Part shown: positions 9,119 to 17,414 of the stretch, in pieces
How the letters are laid out: every line of letters begins with the position of its first letter
Numbering within the stretch: the stretch's first letter is position 1
Source of the DNA: CALVGQ01 sp964369385
GTDB lineage: Bacteria > Bacillota_I > Bacilli_A > Erysipelotrichales > Erysipelotrichaceae
Direction: 5' to 3'
NCBI GenBank assembly: GCA_964369385.1
Contig: CAYJEY010000012.1
Location: forward strand, 1-58,345
DNA: 58,345 nt
Translations under genes and position numbers: made by a program
The notes under the pieces: model-generated
What the model was told of the DNA's origin: nothing
Database searches by the model: none
Seen by the model: only the letters and a program-made list of their open reading frames with translations

Positions 9119-10675
9119 TTATCTGAATTTCGCTAATAAAGCTTGAGCACATCGTATTCCATCAACGGCACTCGACATGATACCCCCAGCATAACCAACG
9201 CCCTCACCACAAGGGTATAATCCCAGTGTAGATGTTGAAATAAAACTATCAGTATCTCGTGGAACGCGAATAGCACTTGATGAGCGTGTTTCTACACCAA
9301 TCATTAAACCATTTTTAAAGCCAGGCATTTTACGATCAAAATCTTGCAATGCTTCTTCTAATGATTCATTCACAAATGAATCAAATAGCTCACGCAGATT
9401 TATATAAGTTAATGGTAGTGGATAACTTGTTTCTAAGTTAGGTGTACCTTCTTCGTTTAAGAACTCATAAGCCCACTGTGCAGGGGCATGATAAGTCTGA
9501 TTAGCAAAAGCATAAGCTCTGCGCTCTAGAGCTTCGATGTAATCTACACCTGCAAATAAATGATCTTCTAAATCTGATTGCTTAACTTGGACAAGAAGAG
9601 CACTATTGGCATTTTGTTTATCACGTGTGCTCTCTGACATGCCGTTGACGACGATTTGGCCTTCCTGACTGCTTGCGGCAACAACAGTTCCTCCAGGACA
9701 CATGCAAAAAGTATAAGCTCCTCGTCCTTTTGATGTACGCATTGTTAGGCGATACTCTGCACTTTTTAGAGCACTGTGATTAGCATATTCTTTATACTGT
9801 GTTTCATTTACCCATTGTTGAGGATGCTCAATGCGCACACCTACTGCAAAATCTTTAGCTTGCATCTGAACACCTTGTGCTTGAACTGCTTTGAGTGTAT
9901 CAATGGCACTATGACCTATCGCAAAAATAACATCATCAGCTAATACTTGATTTTGATTAACCTCAACACCATAGATTTTGTTGTCTTCAATAAGAAGACT
10001 TGTTACTTGATGTTCAAAATGAATTTCTCCACCAAGCTCAATGATTTGATTGCGAATTTTTTTGACAATGTGGACAAGTAAGTCAGTTCCAATATGAGGA
10101 TGCTGTTGATATAAAATATCTTCAGGTGCTCCCGCTTCAACAAATTGCTCCAGTATAAAGCGAATGCGTTCATCTTTAATTCGAGTTGTTAGCTTTCCAT
10201 CAGAAAAAGTACCAGCTCCACCCTCACCAAATTGAACATTGCTTTGGGGGTTTAGTACGCCAGTTTTCCAAAATTCATTCACATCTTCAATGCGATCTTC
10301 TACTTTTTTTCCACGCTCAAATACAACAGGACGACATCCAGCTTTAGCTAATGCTAATGCTGCAAACATTCCTGCAGGCCCAAAACCAACGACAATTGGT
10401 CGCTTTGGCATATACACTTGTCTAAACTTCAAAGCTTTGGTCGGGGCAGATAAGGTAATATCTTTATCTTTGCGTTTCAATATAATTTTTTGTTTGCTTG
10501 TTTCGACTAGGACGGAAAAGATAAAACAAAGATCTTTTCTAGCGTCAATAGATTGTCTTAATATTGTGTAGGAAATGACATCTTCTGAGCTAATTCGACA
10601 TTTCTTTGCAATATAAGGTTGTAGTTGTGTTGTATCCACATCAAGTGGACACTTTATTTGATTTATTTGTATCAT
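9119..10675 (-). CDS. FAD-dependent dehydrogenase-like protein (COG2509)
   Basis: A 518 aa flavoprotein with a small N-terminal domain of about 90 residues, then an FAD-binding motif VVGFGPAGMFAALALAKAG (about 96-114). Further conserved blocks are NVQFGEGGAGTFSDGKL, FCMCPGGTVVAASS and a C-terminal YPCGEGVGYAGGIMSSAVDG. This is the widespread but uncharacterised COG2509 group of predicted NAD(FAD)-dependent dehydrogenases. Substrate and pathway are unknown. It is a single gene upstream of the divergent rimO gene. Confidence 0.85.
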   Translation of the reverse strand: MIQINQIKCPLDVDTTQLQPYIAKKCRISSEDVISYTILRQSIDARKDLCFIFSVLVETSKQKIILKRKDKDITLSAPTKALKFRQVYMPKRPIVVGFGPAGMFAALALAKAGCRPVVFERGKKVEDRIEDVNEFWKTGVLNPQSNVQFGEGGAGTFSDGKLTTRIKDERIRFILEQFVEAGAPEDILYQQHPHIGTDLLVHIVKKIRNQIIELGGEIHFEHQVTSLLIEDNKIYGVEVNQNQVLADDVIFAIGHSAIDTLKAVQAQGVQMQAKDFAVGVRIEHPQQWVNETQYKEYANHSALKSAEYRLTMRTSKGRGAYTFCMCPGGTVVAASSQEGQIVVNGMSESTRDKQNANSALLVQVKQSDLEDHLFAGVDYIEALERRAYAFANQTYHAPAQWAYEFLNEEGTPNLETSYPLPLTYINLRELFDSFVNESLEEALQDFDRKMPGFKNGLMIGVETRSSSAIRVPRDTDSFISTSTLGLYPCGEGVGYAGGIMSSAVDGIRCAQALLAKFR

Positions 10676-10827
10676 ATTTTATCACCGACTATAGTATAGC
10701 CTGTTTCTTGAGTAATGTCTTGTTAAAGTCAATAATTCGAATGAAAATGACAAATGTTAATCTATAGACGGATATCTATTTATGCTTTATAATAGGTTGA
10801 TAAAAATAGATTGAAGTAGAGGTAGTT

Positions 10828-12126
10828 ATGAATATAGGTTTTATATCATTAGGATGTAGTAAAAATTTAGTAGATAGTGAAAACATCATGGGTGTTTTAA
10901 AAGATGCAGGATGTGTAATTGTGAATGATCCAAAACAAGCAGATGTATTAATGGTTAATACATGCGGCTTTATTGATCCAGCAAAAGAAGAAAGTGTGAA
11001 CACAATTTTAGAAATGGCTGAATATAAACAAGGACGCTGTAGAAAGTTGATTGTATTTGGCTGTCTTGCCAAGCGCTATAAAGTTCAACTTATGGATGAA
11101 CTTCCTGAAGTTGATCGCTTTATTGGGGTAGATGAATATAAAAATATGGCTGCAATTTTAACTGAGGAATTAGGGTTAGAATTTAATCAATATGGTAAGT
11201 CAAAACGTTTAATGTCGACAAAACCTTGGATGGGTTATTTGAAAATTGCAGAAGGTTGTTCAAATCGCTGTACATATTGTGCTATTCCACTTATTCGTGG
11301 AGATTATGTTTCTTATCCAATGGACCAGTTAATTATTGAAGCTAAAATGATGGCTACACAAGGCGTTAAAGAACTTGTGTTAATTGCCCAAGATACGACA
11401 AGATATGGAATTGATCTATATCAAGAATGCAAGTTAAAAGACTTACTTAAAGAATTGAATGCAATTGAAGGAATTCATTGGATTCGTATACTTTATATGT
11501 ATCCAGATACACTAACTCCAGAATTGATTCAAGCGATGAAGGCATGTGATAAAGTACTTCCATATTTTGATATTCCACTTCAACATGGTGATGACGAAAT
11601 GTTAAAGCTAATGAATCGACGTGGAACTATTCAAAGTGTTAAAGATTCGATTCAATTAATTAAGGAGACATTTGAGATGCCAGTGTTTCGCTCAACAATG
11701 ATTGTTGGGTTTCCACAAGAGAATGATGTACATTTCAAAAATATGTTGAACTTAATGAGTGAAGTAGAGTTTGATCGATTAGGTGCTTTTACTTATTCGA
11801 AAGAAGAGGATACACCTGCTTATGATATGCCAAATGAAGTTCCAGTAGAGACACAAGAGGCTCGTCTGCATGAACTTATGCAACTTCAACAAGGGATTTC
11901 ACTTCAAAAAAACCAAGAGCTTGTCGGGAAAACACTTGAAGTTCTTATTGAAAATGTTGATGGTTTGAGTGGTCGATATCTTGGTCGTTCTGTACATAGT
12001 GCACCAGATGGAATTGATGGCTTTATTTACTTTACAAGCGATCAGGACCATGAACTTGGTACGTTTACACATGTTTACATTGAGCGTGCTCAAGATTATG
12101 ATTGTTATGGAAAAGCAGTAAATTAG
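10828..12126 (+). CDS. rimO: Ribosomal protein S12 methylthiotransferase RimO
   Basis: This radical-SAM enzyme adds a methylthio group to a conserved aspartate of ribosomal protein S12. The 432 aa protein begins with the typical ISLGCSKNLVDSE. The UPF0004 domain has three cluster cysteines (C10, C46, C79). The radical-SAM motif EGCSNRCTYC has C144, C148 and C151, and a C-terminal TRAM domain covers about 365-430. The start has a purine-rich AGAGG site upstream, and a TATAAT box lies at 10788-10793. RimO is distinguished from MiaB by this N-terminus. It is monocistronic, with a terminator directly after it. Confidence 0.96.
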   Translation: MNIGFISLGCSKNLVDSENIMGVLKDAGCVIVNDPKQADVLMVNTCGFIDPAKEESVNTILEMAEYKQGRCRKLIVFGCLAKRYKVQLMDELPEVDRFIGVDEYKNMAAILTEELGLEFNQYGKSKRLMSTKPWMGYLKIAEGCSNRCTYCAIPLIRGDYVSYPMDQLIIEAKMMATQGVKELVLIAQDTTRYGIDLYQECKLKDLLKELNAIEGIHWIRILYMYPDTLTPELIQAMKACDKVLPYFDIPLQHGDDEMLKLMNRRGTIQSVKDSIQLIKETFEMPVFRSTMIVGFPQENDVHFKNMLNLMSEVEFDRLGAFTYSKEEDTPAYDMPNEVPVETQEARLHELMQLQQGISLQKNQELVGKTLEVLIENVDGLSGRYLGRSVHSAPDGIDGFIYFTSDQDHELGTFTHVYIERAQDYDCYGKAVN

Positions 12127-12150
12127 ATGAGAATTTCTCATCTTTTTTAT
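12126..12150 (+). terminator. rimO terminator
   Basis: The hairpin GATGAGAA/TTCTCATC is followed by six T, right after the rimO stop codon. Confidence 0.85.
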
Positions 12151-12157
12151 TTTGTAA

Positions 12158-12186
12158 TTGTGCATAAGAAATGAAAGCGGTATAAT
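12158..12186 (+). promoter_or_regulatory. Promoter of the ROK kinase gene
   Basis: TTGTGC (12158-12163), 17-nt spacer and a perfect TATAAT (12181-12186) precede the AGAGGAG ribosome binding site. A possible upstream TTG start at 12158 would fall inside the -35 box, which argues against it. Confidence 0.75.
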
Positions 12187-12211
12187 AAAAATATTGAAAG
12201 AGGAGAAATGT

Positions 12212-13111
12212 ATGAAAAAAGTAATTGGTCTAGATTTAGGTGGGACAAATGTACGTGTTGCAAAGGTAACTGAAGAGGGTACAATTTTACAAGAAATTAA
12301 AGGACCTTCATATGGACATGAAGGACCTGAGCGCGTATGCGAAAATATGATTGAACTTATCGGACAAATCGATAATTGGCAAGAATGTGTAGGAATTGGA
12401 ATTGGTGTTCCAGGTCCTGTGGACACAGTAAAAAATGTAATTAAAATGTCAACTAACTTACCAGGTTGTGCTGAATATCCATTTGCTGAAGTAATTGGTG
12501 AAAAATTCAATATGCCAGTATATTTGGATAACGATGCTAATGTTGCAGGACTTGCAGAAGCACTTGTAGGTGCAGGTCAAAAATTACCGATTGTTTATTA
12601 TACGACAGTATCTACGGGAGTAGGTGGAGCATTAGTAGTGAACGGTCAACTTGTTTCTGGGAAAAATGGATATGCAGGGGAAATTGCCAACATCATCACT
12701 GATCGTGCTGGAAAAAAACATAATCATTTAAATGCAGGTGCAGTTGAAAATGATGCAAGTGGAACAGCTATTGGGCGAATTGGTAAAGAGCGTATTGGTG
12801 AACATATCACTGCAGCTAAAGATGTATTTGATTTAGCTCGCCAAAATGATCCAATTGCCTTAGATATTTGTGATAAAATGGCAAAAGACTTAGCAATCAT
12901 GTTTTCATCAATTGCCCATGTTGTAGATCCATATGTGATTGTAATGGGTGGTGGAGTAATGAAAGCTAAAGATTGTTTCTATGAAAAAATGCAAGAATAT
13001 TTCAAAGAGATGGTACATCCACCAATGCAAAGCATTGAGTTCAAAGAAGCAATGCTTGATGAACCAGGTGTTGTTGGAGCAGCAATGCTTCCACTAAGCC
13101 GCAATAAATAA
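12212..13111 (+). CDS. ROK family sugar kinase, glucokinase-like
   Basis: A 299 aa cytoplasmic kinase with the ROK ATP-binding loop GLDLGGTNVRVAKV at the N-terminus, GVPGPVD, and the catalytic-base region DNDANVAGLAEA. It probably phosphorylates glucose or another hexose. The start at 12212 follows AGAGGAG and lies downstream of the TATAAT promoter. The usual ROK zinc motif (CxCGxxGC) is absent: the corresponding region reads NHLNAGAVENDASGTAI, without cysteines. It is therefore an atypical ROK member, and calling it glucokinase is an inference. It is monocistronic, ending at a terminator. Confidence 0.82.
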   Translation: MKKVIGLDLGGTNVRVAKVTEEGTILQEIKGPSYGHEGPERVCENMIELIGQIDNWQECVGIGIGVPGPVDTVKNVIKMSTNLPGCAEYPFAEVIGEKFNMPVYLDNDANVAGLAEALVGAGQKLPIVYYTTVSTGVGGALVVNGQLVSGKNGYAGEIANIITDRAGKKHNHLNAGAVENDASGTAIGRIGKERIGEHITAAKDVFDLARQNDPIALDICDKMAKDLAIMFSSIAHVVDPYVIVMGGGVMKAKDCFYEKMQEYFKEMVHPPMQSIEFKEAMLDEPGVVGAAMLPLSRNK

Positions 13112-13120
13112 ATTAATTAA

Positions 13121-13151
13121 GATATAGTGCATAGATGCTATATCTTTTTTT
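13121..13151 (+). terminator. Terminator after ROK kinase
   Basis: The stem GATATAG/CTATATC (13121-13127 with 13138-13144) is followed by seven T. Confidence 0.8.
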
Positions 13152-13187
13152 GTACACAATTTCACACAATCGCACATAAAATATCTA

Positions 13188-13251
13188 TTGACTAACTAGG
13201 TTAGTTATAATACAATGCTAACTAGGTTAGTTTTTTAACTAACACAGTTAG
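13188..13251 (+). promoter_or_regulatory. marR promoter with three operator palindromes
   Basis: The promoter is TTGACT (13188-13193), 17-nt spacer, TACAAT (13211-13216). Three dyads of the form CTAAC-N3-GTTAG are centred near 13198, 13224 and 13245. One lies between the promoter boxes, and the others lie just downstream and across the transcript start. They are the likely operators of the MarR protein encoded directly downstream. Confidence 0.8.
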
Positions 13252-13267
13252 CTAAAGGAGGTTGACT

Positions 13268-13711
13268 ATGGCAACACAAGAGCAGATTTTAAAAGCGTTT
13301 CAAATTTTGTATGAGAATCGACCACAAAAGAATCTCGAGGAAATAAATAAGATACACTTTGGGGTAATGGCAGCAGTACGCTATCTTCATGAGCATCCAG
13401 ATGATACAAAATCATCAGACTTATGTAAAGCACTTGGTGTCAGTTCAGCAAGAATGGCTATTCTATTAAAGAAGTTAGAGGCAAAACAGTTGATTATCAG
13501 GTCAGAGTGTCCTAATGATGCACGTGCAACTTTAATTAGATTAAGTGATAAAGGCTCTAGGTTAACACTCAGACTTGAGCAAAAAATGACACATGCGCTG
13601 GGGAGAGTTATCGATGAAATCGGGTTAGAAGAACTAGAACTGATGATGAGTAAATTTTCCCACTTAAGAGACATCTTTAAAGAATTAGAAACAACCAATA
13701 TGGAGGATTAG
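13268..13711 (+). CDS. MarR family transcriptional regulator
   Basis: A 147 aa winged-helix regulator. The helix-turn-helix region is SDLCKALGVSSARMAILLKKLEAKQLI and the wing is SECPNDARATLIRLSDKGSRL, where MarR proteins usually have DxRxxxxxLT. The start at 13268 sits 6 nt after AAGGAGG; the TTG at 13262 touches the ribosome binding site and is rejected. It lies 1 nt upstream of two ABC exporter genes and probably represses all three through the palindromes upstream. Release by a toxic compound is the usual scheme for such operons, but the ligand is unknown. Confidence 0.9.
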   Translation: MATQEQILKAFQILYENRPQKNLEEINKIHFGVMAAVRYLHEHPDDTKSSDLCKALGVSSARMAILLKKLEAKQLIIRSECPNDARATLIRLSDKGSRLTLRLEQKMTHALGRVIDEIGLEELELMMSKFSHLRDIFKELETTNMED

Positions 13712-13712
13712 T

Positions 13713-15476
13713 ATGTTTAAAGTACTTAGAAACATTAAAACAAAAGATTTATTACTTGTAGGAGTTGTAGTAATACTCGTATTAATGCAAGTATCATTAG
13801 ATTTAACTTTACCTGACTACATGTCAGAAATTACACAGTTAGTTCAAATTGAAGGAAGTGCGATGAGTGATATCTATGCTGCTGGATTTAGTATGCTATT
13901 GTGTGCGGTAGGCAGTTTGATTCTTTCTATTTTAGTTGCCATTATAGCAGCTAAAATTGCATCAAATTTTTCATTCATTACGCGCTCGAAAGTATTTAAG
14001 AAAGTCATGGGATTTTCAATGAAGGAAGTCAATGGGTTCTCGACTTCAAGTTTAATCACAAGAACGACAAATGACATTACACAAGTCCAACTGTTTATTG
14101 TAATGGGGATGCAAATGTTAATTAAAGCACCTATTACTGCAGTCTGGGCAATCATGAAAATTTCTGATAAAAATGGTTCATGGACAGTTGTCACAATTGT
14201 TGCCGTTGCCGTGTTACTACTAATTGTAGGAACTTGCTTATCATTAGCGGTACCAAGATTCAAAAAACTTCAAGTATTAACAGACAACATTAATAAGGTT
14301 GCTAAAGAGAGTTTAGATGGACTAAACGTAGTGCGTGCTTACAATGCCGAGCATTACCAAGAGAAAAAATTTGAAGGGGCAAATGAAGACTTAACATCGA
14401 CAAATTTATTTACATCTCGCACGATGTCATTCCTTATGCCAAGTATTCAAATGGTAAGTAATGGATTAGTACTTGCAGTTTACCTTGTTGGTGCGGTAAT
14501 TATTAATGAAGCAATAGGGATGGATAAAATCACACTATTCTCTGATATGATTGTCTTCTCTTCTTATGCTATGCAGGTGATATTCTCATTCATGATGTTA
14601 GTTATGGTATTTATGTTGTTTCCTCGTGCATCGGTTGCGGCGAAACGTATCAATGAAATCACGGATACAGAAGAAACAATCAAAGAAGGTACACATGATG
14701 AAGGTATCATTGGTAAAAAAGGAGAAGTTGAGTTTAAGAATGTAAGCTTCAAATATCCAGATGCTGAAGATTATGTATTGAAAAACATTTCATTTGTCGC
14801 AAAGCAAGGGGAAACAGTAGCCTTTATTGGATCTACGGGATGTGGTAAGAGTACTATTGTTAACTTAGTACCACGCTTCTATGATGTAAGCGAGGGTGAA
14901 GTTCTTGTTAATGGAATCAATGTAAAAGAATATACAAAAAATGCACTTACTGGTTTAGTTGGTTATGTTTCTCAACGTGCCACTCTATTTACTGGGACAA
15001 TCACAAGCAATGTCATCTTTGGAGATAATATGAACTCAAATAAAGATGAAACACACTTGGCTGACTCAATTGATACAGCACAAGCTGCAGACTTTGTAGA
15101 GGGTTTAGATGAACAATATGATGCTTATGTTGCACAAGGTGGAAGAAATTTCTCTGGTGGACAAAAACAACGTATTTCGATTGCTCGTGCCGTTTATCGT
15201 GATCCTGAAATCTTTATCTTTGATGATTCATTTAGCGCTCTAGATTATAAAACTGATCGTGCACTAAGACAAACATTAAATGATGAATGTGATGATGCGA
15301 CAAGATTAATTGTAGGACAACGTATCGGTACAATTAAAGATGCAGATCAAATTATCGTGCTTGAAGATGGACAAATTGTAGGAAAAGGAACACATACTGA
15401 ACTACTAGAAAATTGTGAAGTTTATAAACAAATTGCATTATCACAATTATCACAGGAGGAATTAGAAAATGCCTAA
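13713..15476 (+). CDS. ABC exporter half-transporter, subunit with degenerate ATPase site
   Basis: A 587 aa fused permease-ATPase with six N-terminal membrane helices and a C-terminal nucleotide-binding domain. Walker A is GSTGCGKST (373-381) and the signature is FSGGQKQR. In Walker B the catalytic glutamate is aspartate (FDD, D505), and the H-loop histidine is glutamine (Q536 in VGQRIGTI). This pattern marks the degenerate-site partner of heterodimeric multidrug exporters such as BmrCD, LmrCD and TM287/288. GGAGG precedes the ATG, and the following gene overlaps by 8 nt. It is the probable drug or lipid exporter controlled by the MarR protein. Confidence 0.9.
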   Translation: MFKVLRNIKTKDLLLVGVVVILVLMQVSLDLTLPDYMSEITQLVQIEGSAMSDIYAAGFSMLLCAVGSLILSILVAIIAAKIASNFSFITRSKVFKKVMGFSMKEVNGFSTSSLITRTTNDITQVQLFIVMGMQMLIKAPITAVWAIMKISDKNGSWTVVTIVAVAVLLLIVGTCLSLAVPRFKKLQVLTDNINKVAKESLDGLNVVRAYNAEHYQEKKFEGANEDLTSTNLFTSRTMSFLMPSIQMVSNGLVLAVYLVGAVIINEAIGMDKITLFSDMIVFSSYAMQVIFSFMMLVMVFMLFPRASVAAKRINEITDTEETIKEGTHDEGIIGKKGEVEFKNVSFKYPDAEDYVLKNISFVAKQGETVAFIGSTGCGKSTIVNLVPRFYDVSEGEVLVNGINVKEYTKNALTGLVGYVSQRATLFTGTITSNVIFGDNMNSNKDETHLADSIDTAQAADFVEGLDEQYDAYVAQGGRNFSGGQKQRISIARAVYRDPEIFIFDDSFSALDYKTDRALRQTLNDECDDATRLIVGQRIGTIKDADQIIVLEDGQIVGKGTHTELLENCEVYKQIALSQLSQEELENA

Positions 15477-17325
15477 AAATAATTATGAATTAGGGTCTAA
15501 CGATAAAAAGCAACCAGCTCGTCGTGGTCCAGGAATGCAAATGGGTGGCGAAAAAGCCAAAAACATGAAAGAGACTGTAAAAAAACTTGTCGCATACATT
15601 AGAAAATACCGTATCCACATGTTGATTGCGATTCTCTTTGCAATGGGTGGGTCAATGCTGACGCTTAATGGACCAGGTGTTTTAACACAGTTAACTGATG
15701 AAATTACAGCAGGGATCCAGTCTTCGATGAAGGATCCAAGTGCTGGAATTGATATTGACACGATTATGACAATTGGGTTGAGCTTAGCAGTCATCTATGC
15801 GATTAGTTATATTCTGTCAATTACGCAAGGATTGATGATTTCAACTGTAATGCAAAAAACAGCAAAGAAATTACGTACGGATATCTCTAAAAAAATTAAT
15901 CGCTTACCGATGGGGTACTTTGCAAAGACATCTAAAGGTGATGTACTCTCTCGTGTTACAAATGATGTAGATACAATTGGTCAAACATTATCTCAATCGG
16001 TTGGAACATTTATTTCTGCCGTTACTTTGATTGTAGGATCTGTATTCATGATGTTTATTACGAATGTAGAATTGACAATTACGGCAATTTTATCAACAGC
16101 AGTAGGATTTGTGTTTATGATGAGTGTAATGCGTTTATCGCAAAAACACTTTAAAAATCAACAAAAACATTTAGGACAAATTAATGGACACATTGAAGAA
16201 ATGTATTCTGGTCACACTGTTGTGCGTGCTTACAATGGTGAAGCAAAAGCTATTGAAGCATTTGATGAAATGAATGATAAATTAAGAAATAGTGCATTTA
16301 AAGCGCAAGCATTATCTGGATTAATGATGCCAATGATGACTTTTATAGGAAACTTTGGGTATGTAGCAGTATGCATCGTTGGAGCCCTTCTTGCGATGAA
16401 TAATGTTATTAGTTTTGGTATTATTGTAGCATTTATGGTATATATTCGCTTATTTACTCAACCACTTGGTCAAATCGCACAAGCGATGCAAAACCTGCAA
16501 TCAGGTACTGCTGCTGCAGAACGTGTATTCGAGTTTTTAGAAGAAAGTGAAATGAGTGATGAAAGTCAAAAAGTCAAAACATTAGATAGTGTTAAAGGGA
16601 ATGTAGAATTTAAAAATGTTCGCTTTGGTTATGATGAAGATAAAGTTATTATTCATAACTTTAGTGCTTCAGTAAAAGATGGACAAAAAGTTGCGATTGT
16701 AGGACCAACTGGTGCTGGTAAGACAACAATGGTCAATCTATTGATGCGCTTTTATGAAGTCAATTCAGGAGATATCCTAATTGATGGTACTTCAATTCAA
16801 GATGTAAAACGTGAGGATGTCCATAGTTTATTTAGTATGGTACTCCAAGATACATGGATTTTTGAGGGAACATTAAAAGAAAACTTAATTTATGCTACTC
16901 AAAATGTAAGTGATGAGAAATTAAATGAAGCGATCCAAGCTGTTGGTTTACATCATTTTGTAAAAACACTAGAAAATGGTGTTGAGACTGTACTTAATGA
17001 TAAACTTGAATTATCTCAAGGACAGAAGCAACAAATCACAATTGCTCGTGCAATGATTGCTGATAAACCGATGTTGATTCTAGATGAGGCAACATCGTCA
17101 ATTGATACACGCACAGAGCTACAAATTCAAAAAGCGATGGATGCGCTTATGAGTAATCGTACTTCATTTGTGATTGCCCACCGCTTATCGACAATTAAAA
17201 ATTCAGATTTAATTCTTGTGATGAAAGATGGAGATGTTATAGAGACAGGAAATCATAAAGAACTATTAGAGAAACGAGGTTTCTATGCAGATCTATATAA
17301 TTCCCAATTTGATTCAGTTGAATAA
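15469..17325 (+). CDS. ABC exporter half-transporter, catalytic subunit
   Basis: A 618 aa permease-ATPase pairing with the upstream half-transporter. After a charged N-terminal stretch of about 40 residues come six membrane helices and an ATPase domain. Walker A is GPTGAGKTT (412-420), Walker B ends in D539-E540 with the canonical glutamate, and the switch histidine is H571. Its signature is LSQGQ instead of LSGGQ. Because sites form between one subunit's Walker motifs and the other's signature, LSQGQ pairs with the degenerate Walker B upstream, as expected for an asymmetric heterodimer. A UUCG-loop terminator follows. Confidence 0.92.
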   Translation: MPKNNYELGSNDKKQPARRGPGMQMGGEKAKNMKETVKKLVAYIRKYRIHMLIAILFAMGGSMLTLNGPGVLTQLTDEITAGIQSSMKDPSAGIDIDTIMTIGLSLAVIYAISYILSITQGLMISTVMQKTAKKLRTDISKKINRLPMGYFAKTSKGDVLSRVTNDVDTIGQTLSQSVGTFISAVTLIVGSVFMMFITNVELTITAILSTAVGFVFMMSVMRLSQKHFKNQQKHLGQINGHIEEMYSGHTVVRAYNGEAKAIEAFDEMNDKLRNSAFKAQALSGLMMPMMTFIGNFGYVAVCIVGALLAMNNVISFGIIVAFMVYIRLFTQPLGQIAQAMQNLQSGTAAAERVFEFLEESEMSDESQKVKTLDSVKGNVEFKNVRFGYDEDKVIIHNFSASVKDGQKVAIVGPTGAGKTTMVNLLMRFYEVNSGDILIDGTSIQDVKREDVHSLFSMVLQDTWIFEGTLKENLIYATQNVSDEKLNEAIQAVGLHHFVKTLENGVETVLNDKLELSQGQKQQITIARAMIADKPMLILDEATSSIDTRTELQIQKAMDALMSNRTSFVIAHRLSTIKNSDLILVMKDGDVIETGNHKELLEKRGFYADLYNSQFDSVE

Positions 17326-17330
17326 TATTT

Positions 17331-17350
17331 AAAGCCCTTCGGGGCTTTTT
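17331..17350 (+). terminator. Terminator of marR-ABC operon
   Basis: A 7-bp stem AAAGCCC/GGGCTTT closed by a stable TTCG tetraloop and followed by T residues. Confidence 0.9.
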
Positions 17351-17353
17351 AAC

Positions 17354-17383
17354 TTGTGGGAAAGAGTCTGCCAGTGGTATACT
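17354..17383 (+). promoter_or_regulatory. Promoter of RlmI-like gene
   Basis: TTGTGG (17354-17359), 18-nt spacer and TATACT (17378-17383) lie about 30 nt before the AAGGAG ribosome binding site. Confidence 0.6.
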
Positions 17384-17414
17384 CTATACAGTAAGATTTA
17401 AGGAGAAGTAGAAG

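Noticed and set aside
11899..12510. 203-codon minus-strand frame
   Set aside because: It lies antisense across the end of rimO, a terminator, a promoter and the ROK kinase start, has no ribosome binding site and no recognisable domain.
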